Below, piece by piece: positions 1-7,065 of a DNA stretch of 12,802 nt; within the stretch, counting starts at the first letter, position 1; each line of letters starts with the position of its first letter. The stretch lies in NCBI GenBank assembly GCA_002713495.1, contig PATA01000002.1, forward strand, positions 36,520 to 49,321, written 5' to 3'. The translations under genes were made by a program, and so were the position numbers. Source of the DNA: Flavobacteriaceae bacterium (lineage in GTDB: Bacteria; Bacteroidota; Bacteroidia; Flavobacteriales; Flavobacteriaceae). The notes beneath the pieces were generated by a model. The model was not told the origin of the DNA and made no database searches. It saw only the letters and a list, made by a program, of their open reading frames with translations.

Positions 1-759
1 TCTTTTATAAAATCAATTGATTCTGCAGTCATCGATTTTGACTGGAAAAAAATCAATATCGACATCGAAAATAAGATTTTTTTCGAAAGTGATATTCCTC
101 AAAGATATGGTGTAGGAAGTAGTGGTGCACTAGTAGCATCTATTTATGATAGGTATGCAATAAATAAGATTGATGTATCATCAAACCTAACAAATAATAA
201 ACTTCAAAAGTTAAAATATATTTTTTCTATGATGGAATCTTACTTTCATGGAAAATCTTCAGGATTAGATCCATTAAATAGCTATTTAGGTGTCCCTATT
301 TTGATTAAATCAAATAATAATATTGAATCTCCAGGGATTCCATCTCAAGATTTTAAAGGTTCAGGAGCAGTTTTTTTGTTAGATAGTGGATTTGAGGGGG
401 ATACAGCCCCGATGGTTGATTTATTTATGCGTAATATGAAAAATGAATCTTATAGTAAAATAATAAAAGAAGATTTTATTTCAGTAACTGATAAGTGTGT
501 TGATAATTTTTTATCTGGATCATATAAAAATCTTTTTGATCATTTGAAAGAACTTTCAAAAATTGTTTTCAATAATTTTAATCCGATGATTCCAGATGTA
601 TACAAAGATATATGGTTGAAAGGAATTAATTCAAACGCTTATTATTTAAAATTATGTGGTTCAGGTGGAGGAGGATATATTCTTGGGTTTACTAAAAATT
701 TAAATAATGCAAAAAAATTATTGAATGGACATGATTTGCAGGTTGTATACCATTTTTAA
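1..759 (+). CDS. Mevalonate kinase-like GHMP kinase, 5-prime truncated by window edge
   Basis: The reading frame is open from base 1 to the TAA at 757-759, giving 252 residues. About 60 N-terminal residues, including the first GHMP motif, would lie outside the window. The GHMP ATP-binding loop is visible as IPQRYGVGSSGALVAS near residues 33-48 of the fragment. Next comes HGKSSGLDP, which holds the conserved Asp of mevalonate kinases, and then the C-terminal glycine-rich motif LCGSGGGGYILGF. These place it in the GHMP kinase family, in the form found in Flavobacteriia, where it is expected to phosphorylate mevalonate or a related intermediate in the cytoplasmic mevalonate route to isoprenoids. 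The UbiA prenyltransferase gene begins 15 bp downstream, so an isoprenoid operon is likely. The exact substrate (mevalonate or phosphomevalonate) cannot be decided from this fragment. No frameshift or damaged motif is seen. Confidence 0.88.
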   Translation, partial: SFIKSIDSAVIDFDWKKINIDIENKIFFESDIPQRYGVGSSGALVASIYDRYAINKIDVSSNLTNNKLQKLKYIFSMMESYFHGKSSGLDPLNSYLGVPILIKSNNNIESPGIPSQDFKGSGAVFLLDSGFEGDTAPMVDLFMRNMKNESYSKIIKEDFISVTDKCVDNFLSGSYKNLFDHLKELSKIVFNNFNPMIPDVYKDIWLKGINSNAYYLKLCGSGGGGYILGFTKNLNNAKKLLNGHDLQVVYHF

Positions 760-774
760 ATCTCTTAGTTCTTA

Positions 775-1635
775 ATGAATAAACTTTATTATCAAATTAT
801 AGGCTTTGTAAGTTCAACTAGATTATTAAATGTGATTGTACTTTGTATAACGCAATATTTAGTTTCAATATATATTCTGGCTCCGGAGAGAAGTTTAATC
901 TCAATAGTTTTAGACTTAAATCTATTTATCATTATTTTTGCAACAGCAGTTTCAACATTATCTGGTTATATAATTAATAATTTTTATGATTTCGAGAAAG
1001 ATAAAATTAATAGACCCAAATTATTTTTTTTATCAAATCTTATTTCCAAAGAGGATCAATTAAAGATTTATTTTTTTTTCAATATTATTACCATAACAGT
1101 TTGTATGTATCTTTCAATCAAAGCTTTTGCATTTTATTTATTCTATATTTTCATGATATGGCTATACAGTTATAGAATTAAAAAACTTTATTGGATAAGT
1201 AATTTTTTTTCATCAGCTATTGTAATATATCCTTTTTTTGCACTCATATTGTATTTTGGAGTTTTTTCAATGAAAATAATATTAATGGCTTTGTTTTTAT
1301 ATAACCTTTTATTTCTTAGAGACGTAGTTAAAGATCTTCAAAATTTCAAGGGAGATTGGATTCAAAAATATAAAACTCTACCAATTATTCATGGTGTTTT
1401 TAACACAAAAATAATAGCTTCATTTTTTTCTTTATTTACTTTTATAATTTCGATTAAGTTATTAAGCCTTCCACTCGGTAAAATATACTTTTACTTTCTG
1501 TTTAGTATATTTTTTGTTTTGATGTGGAGTATTTATTTATGGATTTATAAAAATCAAAAAAATTACCTTTGCCTTCATAATTCATTAAAAATTTGGATTT
1601 TGATTGGAGTTTATAGCATTACACTTATTTCTTAA
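775..1635 (+). CDS. UbiA-family prenyltransferase (GGGP geranylgeranyltransferase-like)
   Basis: This 286-residue integral membrane protein has about seven to nine hydrophobic segments. Both Asp-rich Mg-diphosphate motifs of the UbiA superfamily are present. The first is NNFYDFEKD at residues 68-76, followed by KINRP. The second is DVVKD at 183-187 with a further Asp at 194. A cytoplasmic loop YSYRIKKLYW follows the pattern of the family. The enzyme should transfer a prenyl chain from a prenyl diphosphate to an acceptor in the membrane. Flavobacterial relatives are usually annotated as geranylgeranylglycerol-phosphate geranylgeranyltransferase by similarity, but the acceptor here is unknown and could be a quinone precursor, heme or a glycerol phosphate. 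It starts 15 bp after the kinase gene and ends 3 bp before the next gene. This fits an operon in which one enzyme makes isoprenoid precursors and this one uses them. Confidence 0.85.
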   Translation: MNKLYYQIIGFVSSTRLLNVIVLCITQYLVSIYILAPERSLISIVLDLNLFIIIFATAVSTLSGYIINNFYDFEKDKINRPKLFFLSNLISKEDQLKIYFFFNIITITVCMYLSIKAFAFYLFYIFMIWLYSYRIKKLYWISNFFSSAIVIYPFFALILYFGVFSMKIILMALFLYNLLFLRDVVKDLQNFKGDWIQKYKTLPIIHGVFNTKIIASFFSLFTFIISIKLLSLPLGKIYFYFLFSIFFVLMWSIYLWIYKNQKNYLCLHNSLKIWILIGVYSITLIS

Positions 1636-1638
1636 ATC

Positions 1639-2385
1639 ATGATAAATAAAAAAAAATCTATAAAATCAATTGATTATGAATTAATTAGATTGAATAAATT
1701 TATTTCAAATTCTGGAATATGTTCTAGGAGAGAGGCAGATGAATTTATAAAATTAGGGATGGTTAAAGTTAATGGAAAGATGATCACAAAAATGGGCTAT
1801 AAGGTTCTACCCAGTGATATAGTTAAATACGACGGTGAAACCATCACCAATTCCAAATCGATATGTATTTTGATTAATAAGCCTAAGGGATTTATATCAT
1901 CTTTCGTTGATAAAAAAGTAAAAAAAAGGGTTAATGATTTGATTAATATTCCCAATATAAAAAAAATTTTTCCAATTGATAAAATGGGAAGAACCTCCAC
2001 AGGCTTGTTATTGTTAAGTAATGATTTACACTTAATTAAAAAACTCAATTCTTCCAAAAAAGGGATAAAAATGATTTATAAGGTAACTTTGGATAAAAGC
2101 ATTGATAAATTAGAACTTGAAAAAATAAAGAAAGTAAATCAACTAAAAAATAATCAAAAAGAATTTAAAAGTGTTTCATATATTTCAGGCAGCTCAAAAA
2201 AGGAATTAGGGATAGAATGTTTTAGTATTGAACCTGGGGAAATAATCAAGAAATTTAAAAAAATGAACCTTATAGTAGAGCAAATAGATAGAGTTAAATA
2301 TGGTTCTTTGACAAAAAAGGATTTGACAAGAGGTAAATGGAGGGAACTTACTTCAAAGGAGAAGGGTTTTTTACAAATGCATTAA
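1639..2385 (+). CDS. Degenerate RsuA/RluB-family pseudouridine synthase homologue with S4 domain
   Basis: The 248-residue protein has an S4 RNA-binding domain at about residues 15-70 (IRLNKFISNSGICSRREAD, then VKVNGK). An RsuA/RluB-type catalytic domain follows, beginning LINKPKGFISS at 78-88 and ending RGKWRELTSKE. Length and fold signatures are normal for the family. The active site is not. The family motif GRLDxxTxGLLLLTND is replaced by DKMGRTSTGLLLLSND (residues 114-129), so Gly117 sits where the catalytic Asp should be. The C-terminal basic block RQVRRMF is replaced by EIIKKFK (201-207). The reading frame is otherwise intact. I infer an RNA-binding protein that probably lacks pseudouridylation activity, or a gene in early decay. 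It starts 3 bp after the prenyltransferase gene. Its 3-prime end overlaps the convergent glycosyltransferase gene by 38 bp. Family membership is well supported; the functional role is open. Confidence 0.85.
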   Translation: MINKKKSIKSIDYELIRLNKFISNSGICSRREADEFIKLGMVKVNGKMITKMGYKVLPSDIVKYDGETITNSKSICILINKPKGFISSFVDKKVKKRVNDLINIPNIKKIFPIDKMGRTSTGLLLLSNDLHLIKKLNSSKKGIKMIYKVTLDKSIDKLELEKIKKVNQLKNNQKEFKSVSYISGSSKKELGIECFSIEPGEIIKKFKKMNLIVEQIDRVKYGSLTKKDLTRGKWRELTSKEKGFLQMH

Positions 2386-3691
2386 AAATTCTATCTTTAT
2401 TTCCATTGATTTCTATCAGAAATAAACAAAATACCGTAACATATTCAAATATTATTACAATTGGTTTTTCTTCAAAACTAAATGCACCATAGGAACTATA
2501 TGTCAGAAGTATAAGTCCACTCCAAATGATCGGATAAAAATAGGGGGTAAGTAAACCTAAGCAAACTAAGGAAGTAATATACCAAGGATGAACTGTTGTA
2601 GAAATAAAAAAATAAAAGCTTAAAAGAAATAGTTGACTAATTAAGACCTCTTTTATAGAATTATTTTTCTTGAAGTAAGAAAAAAATAATATTGCTGAGA
2701 TTAAAAATAATATTGAAAAAATTGAAAATTCCTGAATTATATTGTACCCCTTGAAATAAAAACCTATTTCCCTAATCACATAAAATATACTTGCATTAAA
2801 TTCAAATTTATTAAACCATAACATAATTGTATTAAAGTAATTCGTGAATAATTTTAAATTCAAATATGGTGCCCATATAATTGTGGAAAAAATCAAAAAT
2901 GAAATGAAAAATTTAATCTTCTTTTTGAATTCAAATTTTTTTATCATAATAGGAAGCAAAATAAATGTAATTAGTTTGGTTGCAACGGAAATTGATAATA
3001 AAATTGATGATCTAAAAAATTTATTTTTGATTAGCATATATAAACCAGCTAAAAAGAAGAACATCATTATTCCCTCACCATGAAGGTTCCCGGTCAATTC
3101 AATTATTATTAGTGGGTTTAAAAAGTAAAACCCGACTCGATTTGAAGGAACATTTAGATGATTTAAGAGCTTGTATAAATAATAAAAAACACCTATTTCA
3201 AATATGATAATTATTATCCTGAGTGTTATTATTGAGTAGTATAAATTATTTTTAATTAATATAGATGATAATAAATAAGTAAATTGGCTAAATGGAGGGT
3301 AATTAGAATAATTTTCATTTGAAATACTTCCCATCCCTTTGTATAATTCAATAGCTAATGAAAATAAATTATCTCGATCAATTATTTGGTTAGGAGAATA
3401 TAAATATGGGTTTTCACCAATCAATTGCAGATTCCCATCCCAAAAAAATCTATAAAAGTCTTGGGATAAACTCGGGACAGAAAAAATAAAAACGAACCTA
3501 AAAATAACACCTATAAAAAAAATCCAAAATACAGCTGGTTTTTTGAACATAATTAATATGAACATAAAAAAAAGTAACCCAAATGAGAAAATTAAGTAAC
3601 CTGTTTCAGATCTAACAAAATCATATCCGATAAATAAATACAATAAAGCTGAAAAAAAAACTGAGGCGGTTAAAACCATTGAATCCCTCAT
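2348..3691 (-). CDS. GT-C fold membrane glycosyltransferase (GT87/mannosyltransferase-like)
   Basis: This 447-residue protein has about ten or more hydrophobic segments. The first extracytoplasmic loop carries SQDFYRFFWDG (76-86) followed by GENPYLYSP. This is the acidic signature of GT-C enzymes that use polyprenyl-phosphate sugars, and Asp78 and Asp85 are the candidate catalytic acids. NLHGEG at 202-207 and HPWY at 368-371 are further conserved-looking polar sites within hydrophobic surroundings. Relatives are annotated as GT87/DUF2029 or mannosyltransferases. The expected role is to transfer a sugar from a lipid-phosphate donor on the outer face of the inner membrane. It is the last gene of the minus-strand run and starts 3 bp after the CslA-like GT2 gene. 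A second ATG lies at codon 5. Its last 38 bp overlap the convergent S4-protein gene. The transferred sugar and the acceptor are unknown. Confidence 0.75.
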   Translation of the reverse strand: MRDSMVLTASVFFSALLYLFIGYDFVRSETGYLIFSFGLLFFMFILIMFKKPAVFWIFFIGVIFRFVFIFSVPSLSQDFYRFFWDGNLQLIGENPYLYSPNQIIDRDNLFSLAIELYKGMGSISNENYSNYPPFSQFTYLLSSILIKNNLYYSIITLRIIIIIFEIGVFYYLYKLLNHLNVPSNRVGFYFLNPLIIIELTGNLHGEGIMMFFFLAGLYMLIKNKFFRSSILLSISVATKLITFILLPIMIKKFEFKKKIKFFISFLIFSTIIWAPYLNLKLFTNYFNTIMLWFNKFEFNASIFYVIREIGFYFKGYNIIQEFSIFSILFLISAILFFSYFKKNNSIKEVLISQLFLLSFYFFISTTVHPWYITSLVCLGLLTPYFYPIIWSGLILLTYSSYGAFSFEEKPIVIIFEYVTVFCLFLIEINGNKDRIFNAFVKNPSPLK

Positions 3692-3694
3692 GAT

Positions 3695-5215
3695 CTATAA
3701 TTTAATTTCCTTGAGAGATTTTATAGAGATATATCCAAATCCAAGAAATAGAAATAGATGAAATGGAAAAAAAATAAAATCGCCATTATCACTATCTATA
3801 AGTCCTAGATATAATCCAAATAGGAAATAAAGTGAAAGTATGGATTCTATTATCATATAAAGATTTAACGAATAATTAAAATATTTTTTACCAGCTACAG
3901 ATTGATTTTTTTTATCAATCAAGTTATATTTTGGTGTTCTTATAAAATTAGATTTGACCCTCATATGCCCCATAATTACTGCTATCGAATTATGAGCAGA
4001 AAAAGCAGCAGAAAGTGAATAGAATCCAATGAATTTAATAGTATAATTTATGATGCTTATTAAACCATATCCATTCTTTGGTTTATTTATAATACAATAA
4101 CAAAAATAAAATATGAAAGTACTAATAAAAAACAGGGTGCTGATATTAAAAAACCATTTTAGATTTGAAATTTGATTTTTATAATAGAGTAATGGAATAC
4201 TTAAAAAACTGACTAAAAAGATGTTTAAAAAAATAGTGCTGTTTAAAAGATGAGCAAAAGCATGTAATTTAGTCACTAAATTTATTTTTTTTGATTTTAA
4301 AACTTTAATTATATTTTTTTGAAAATTTTCAGCTCCACCTTTATTCCATCGAAATTGCTGAGATCTAATACCACCTATAGTAACCGGTAGTTCTGAAGGA
4401 GTAATAATTTTTTCTAAATATAAAAACTCCCAATTTTTCAATTGAGCTCGATAACTTAAATCAAGATCTTCTGTTAGGGTGTCCTCCTGCCAATTTCCTG
4501 AATCTATTATTGTTTTTTTTCGCCATACACCTGCAGTGCCATTAAAATTTATAAAATGTTTTTTTACATTCCTACCAACCTGTTCAAGTGTGAAATGTGC
4601 ATCCAAAGCAAACGCTTGAATTTTAGTTAAAATTGAATAATCTTTATTTAAATATCCCCATCTAGTTTGAATCATACCAATTTTTGGGTTTTTGAAATAT
4701 GGAATGGTGTTTATCAAAAAATCTTTGTTGGGTAAAAAATCAGAGTCAAAAATTGCAATAAATTCACCTTTTGCTTTTTTCAAACCCTCTTTCAGTGCTC
4801 CTGCCTTAAAACCTTCCCTATTATTCCTCCTTATATGATGAATATTAATTCCTTTTCTCTTCATTTTTTTTGTTATTTGTTCTATAAGTTTTGATGATTC
4901 ATCATTAGAGTCGTCCAAGACTTGAAGTTCAATTTTTTCTTTTGGATATTTAATTTTTTCGATAGAATTTAAGAGTCCTTTTATAACATAAAATTCATTG
5001 TATACAGGAAGTTGAACAGTAACATAGGGTATCACGGACTTACTATTAAAATTCCATTTAGAATGATTATTTGTTATATTCTTATTTGTTAAGTAATTAA
5101 AAAGTAAATTTAGTTGCACTAATGAGAAAATAAAAAATGTAATTAAAGAAACAGTATACAAAAAAACTAAACTGTTTATTATAAAAATCAATATTTGTTG
5201 TTTGAGGTCAATCAT
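3695..5215 (-). CDS. Processive family 2 glycosyltransferase, CslA/cellulose-synthase-like
   Basis: This 506-residue protein has an N-terminal membrane helix (about 8-36), a cytoplasmic GT-A domain (about 60-300) and roughly five C-terminal membrane segments (about 318-500). It shows the full processive GT2 signature: DDS at 101-103, DSD at 157-159, TED at 248-250 and QQFRW at 286-290. The stretches EGFKAGAL and LDLSYRAQLK resemble plant CslA/CslC mannan or glucan synthases and their bacterial relatives more than BcsA. No PilZ domain is visible. It should polymerise or add hexoses from a nucleotide sugar at the inner membrane, but the sugar (mannose, glucose or other) cannot be read from the sequence. 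Its ATG at 5213-5215 overlaps the TGA of the upstream GT2 by four bases, which favours coupled translation. The GT-C gene follows 3 bp later. Confidence 0.87.
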   Translation of the reverse strand: MIDLKQQILIFIINSLVFLYTVSLITFFIFSLVQLNLLFNYLTNKNITNNHSKWNFNSKSVIPYVTVQLPVYNEFYVIKGLLNSIEKIKYPKEKIELQVLDDSNDESSKLIEQITKKMKRKGINIHHIRRNNREGFKAGALKEGLKKAKGEFIAIFDSDFLPNKDFLINTIPYFKNPKIGMIQTRWGYLNKDYSILTKIQAFALDAHFTLEQVGRNVKKHFINFNGTAGVWRKKTIIDSGNWQEDTLTEDLDLSYRAQLKNWEFLYLEKIITPSELPVTIGGIRSQQFRWNKGGAENFQKNIIKVLKSKKINLVTKLHAFAHLLNSTIFLNIFLVSFLSIPLLYYKNQISNLKWFFNISTLFFISTFIFYFCYCIINKPKNGYGLISIINYTIKFIGFYSLSAAFSAHNSIAVIMGHMRVKSNFIRTPKYNLIDKKNQSVAGKKYFNYSLNLYMIIESILSLYFLFGLYLGLIDSDNGDFIFFPFHLFLFLGFGYISIKSLKEIKL

Positions 5216-5904
5216 TTTTTAAAATAATATTTAATAATCCAACTAATAATTTTTATTCCTGCAAATAAAGTTCCTTTTAATGTTCCAGAAATTTTAGATT
5301 TACCAATTCTATTTCTATAACTAACTGGCACTTCGGCATAAGGAATTTTTTTTCTCAACACCTTTAATTGCATTTCGACTGTCCATCCATATGTCTTATC
5401 AATCATATTTAGATCTAATAAAGTATTCCATTTAATTGCTCTAAATGGACCCAAATCTGTGAATTTACTTTTGTAAAGAATTTTTAATAGAAAACACGCT
5501 AATTTATTTCCAAATATTTGTTGGAGTGTCAGTGACCCTTTTTTTCTTAATGATTTAACTCTTGAACCTACCACAAAATCAACCTTTTTTTCCTCTATAG
5601 GTCTAATTAATTGTATTATTTCTTGAGGGTAGTCTGAAAAATCACCATCTATAAAAACAACTATATCAGGAGGGCTTTTTTTTAAAAATTCTATTCCTCT
5701 CAAACAAGCATTTCCGTATCCTCTTTTTTTTTCAAATAAAACAATTGCACCATTTTGTTTAGCAATTATTTCAGTCGAATCATTTGACCCGTTATTGACA
5801 ACAACTAATTTATCATAAACTTCAGGCAAAGAATTTATAACATTGCCGATAGATTTTTCCTCATTGTAAGCTGGAATTATAATAGATATTTTAGTTTTAT
5901 TCAA
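5212..5904 (-). CDS. GT2 of the dolichyl-phosphate sugar synthase type, TTG start
   Basis: The 230-residue protein is a single GT-A domain: IIIPAYNEE at 8-16, VVNNGSNDST at 35-44 and the metal-binding DGD at 86-88. The family-typical C-terminal part contains DLGPFRAI (150-157), YGWTVEMQLK and VSYRNRIGKSKISGT. Only one weakly hydrophobic helix (about 211-227) could touch the membrane. Relatives are annotated as dolichyl/polyprenyl-phosphate mannose or glucose synthases, so it probably charges a polyprenyl phosphate with a sugar. No ATG is available. The frame is open upstream only to the TAG of the MerT-like gene at 5911-5913, and TTG at 5902-5904 is the only usual start codon, giving the expected N-terminus MNKTKISIIIPAYNEE. 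The gene lies in the same frame as its upstream neighbour. Its TGA overlaps the ATG of the next GT2 by four bases. Confidence 0.83.
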   Translation of the reverse strand: MNKTKISIIIPAYNEEKSIGNVINSLPEVYDKLVVVNNGSNDSTEIIAKQNGAIVLFEKKRGYGNACLRGIEFLKKSPPDIVVFIDGDFSDYPQEIIQLIRPIEEKKVDFVVGSRVKSLRKKGSLTLQQIFGNKLACFLLKILYKSKFTDLGPFRAIKWNTLLDLNMIDKTYGWTVEMQLKVLRKKIPYAEVPVSYRNRIGKSKISGTLKGTLFAGIKIISWIIKYYFKK

Positions 5905-5910
5905 ACCAAA

Positions 5911-6315
5911 CTATTTTATATTTAATTCAATTTGTTGCTGAGGTACTATATATTTATCAAAATATATGCTTGAAAACTGATCAAGAGTCATAAATATTGA
6001 TAGTGTAAAAACTATAAGTATAAATCCAAACAAAATTTTATTTATAGATTTTTGTTTTTTGGTATTTAATGTGCATTCTTCTTTTTTATTATAACTTCTT
6101 ATTCCAAATAATATTATTGATAATGCAAGTAATCTCAATAAAATTGCTCCAGCTCCAATTGAACCGTCATCTGAATAAAAAAAATCAGCAAAAGAAATTG
6201 CATAAACTCCCCCTATAATTCCAAACTGAAATAAAATTAGCGGTCCAATACAACATATGATACCAGTAAACGCAGCTGCAAGTGAAACTTTTATTAGATG
6301 ATAAGCTTTCCACAT
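5911..6315 (-). CDS. Small membrane protein, MerT-like
   Basis: The 134-residue protein has about four hydrophobic segments at roughly 8-27, 28-45, 55-73 and 92-112, with a polar C-terminal tail. The first part, AAAFTGIICCIGPLILFQFG, has a Cys-Cys pair (21-22) followed by GPL inside a membrane segment. This resembles the first helix of MerT-type mercuric ion transporters, where the paired cysteines pass the metal. A further Cys lies at 81. The match is to a short pattern only, so transport of a thiophilic metal or metalloid is a hypothesis. The gene lies between a DUF547 gene (41 bp upstream, the largest gap in the run) and a GT2 gene. It ends in TAG, and the GT2 continues in the same frame after two further codons. 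It could also be an unrelated small membrane protein working with the glycosyltransferases. Confidence 0.6.
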   Translation of the reverse strand: MWKAYHLIKVSLAAAFTGIICCIGPLILFQFGIIGGVYAISFADFFYSDDGSIGAGAILLRLLALSIILFGIRSYNKKEECTLNTKKQKSINKILFGFILIVFTLSIFMTLDQFSSIYFDKYIVPQQQIELNIK

Positions 6316-6356
6316 AAATTTATGATTAATGAGGTATTAAGTAAAATTATATAAAT

Positions 6357-7052
6357 CTATTGAATATCATTTAAATTCCAGTTATATGCCAGATATTTAA
6401 TTTTGGGATTATTTAATTTAATCATTGAATATTTTTCAATAAAATTCAAAAGCTTTTCATCATTTCCAAAATCTTTTTTAAACCATAAAAAAATTTTTGA
6501 AATTTGAATTTCATTTGTTGTGATTGAATTTTTATTTTTCAGAAAATTTCTAGTAGATTCCGATAGTTGATTATCTAAATTTGCTGAAAAATATGCTGAA
6601 TTAGAGAGATTTGGACATGAAATGGATGCACAATTAATTGCAAAATGTATCCTAGGATCATTCATTTTCCTTAAAATTTTATGTTCTATTTCATCGAGAG
6701 AATAGCTTTTAAATTTGTGATTTATTAGTTTTTTCCCCCATGGGTTTTTAATATCTCTTATACTTTTAAGGGGATAGTTTTCGATTATCAAATTAATTGT
6801 GAGTGCATTGTAAGCATTAATCCAATAGCTCATTTTTTGATTTTTGGACCAATAATCTTTCGGATGATTTTGTTCTAAAACATTAATATATGCTTTAAGA
6901 CCTGAACTATTTTTACTCCATTTTAGGTAATCAACTTTACCATTTTTATCAACAAATTTTTTAAGCTCATAATCCCATCGCCTGTGAATATCTCTTTGAT
7001 TGAATAAATTCAAATTTAAAAAAATCAAGAAAAAAAACAATAGATTTTTCAT
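6357..7052 (-). CDS. DUF547-domain secreted protein
   Basis: The 231-residue protein begins with a hydrophobic signal-like segment (MKNLLFFFLIFLNLNLF), so export is likely; no lipobox Cys is seen. The rest is a DUF547 domain. It contains KVDYLKW (39-45), the conserved YWINAYNALTI (76-86), LDEIEHKILR, and the central HFAINCASISCPNLS (136-150) with His136, Cys141 and Cys146. It ends in a YNWNLND block that resembles the usual C-terminus of the family. The biochemical role of DUF547 is not established; the conserved Cys and His suggest a catalytic or metal-binding site. In many Bacteroidota and cyanobacteria the family recurs near TIGR04282 transferases of arsenosugar-type clusters, and here a TIGR04282 gene lies 13 bp upstream. 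The downstream neighbour is the MerT-like gene. Confidence 0.85.
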   Translation of the reverse strand: MKNLLFFFLIFLNLNLFNQRDIHRRWDYELKKFVDKNGKVDYLKWSKNSSGLKAYINVLEQNHPKDYWSKNQKMSYWINAYNALTINLIIENYPLKSIRDIKNPWGKKLINHKFKSYSLDEIEHKILRKMNDPRIHFAINCASISCPNLSNSAYFSANLDNQLSESTRNFLKNKNSITTNEIQISKIFLWFKKDFGNDEKLLNFIEKYSMIKLNNPKIKYLAYNWNLNDIQ

Positions 7053-7065
7053 TAGCCTATCACAA

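Noticed and set aside
1797..2057. 86-codon minus-strand ORF inside the S4-protein gene
   Set aside because: It lies wholly opposite a gene with a clear S4 domain and has no recognisable motif, so it is a shadow frame.
2844..3083. 79-codon plus-strand ORF inside the GT-C gene
   Set aside because: The opposite strand encodes continuous membrane helices of a recognisable transferase; this frame is lysine- and asparagine-rich noise.
6316..6356. 41-bp gap examined for an internal promoter or terminator
   Set aside because: No TAnnTTTG element, inverted repeat or T-run hairpin was seen.
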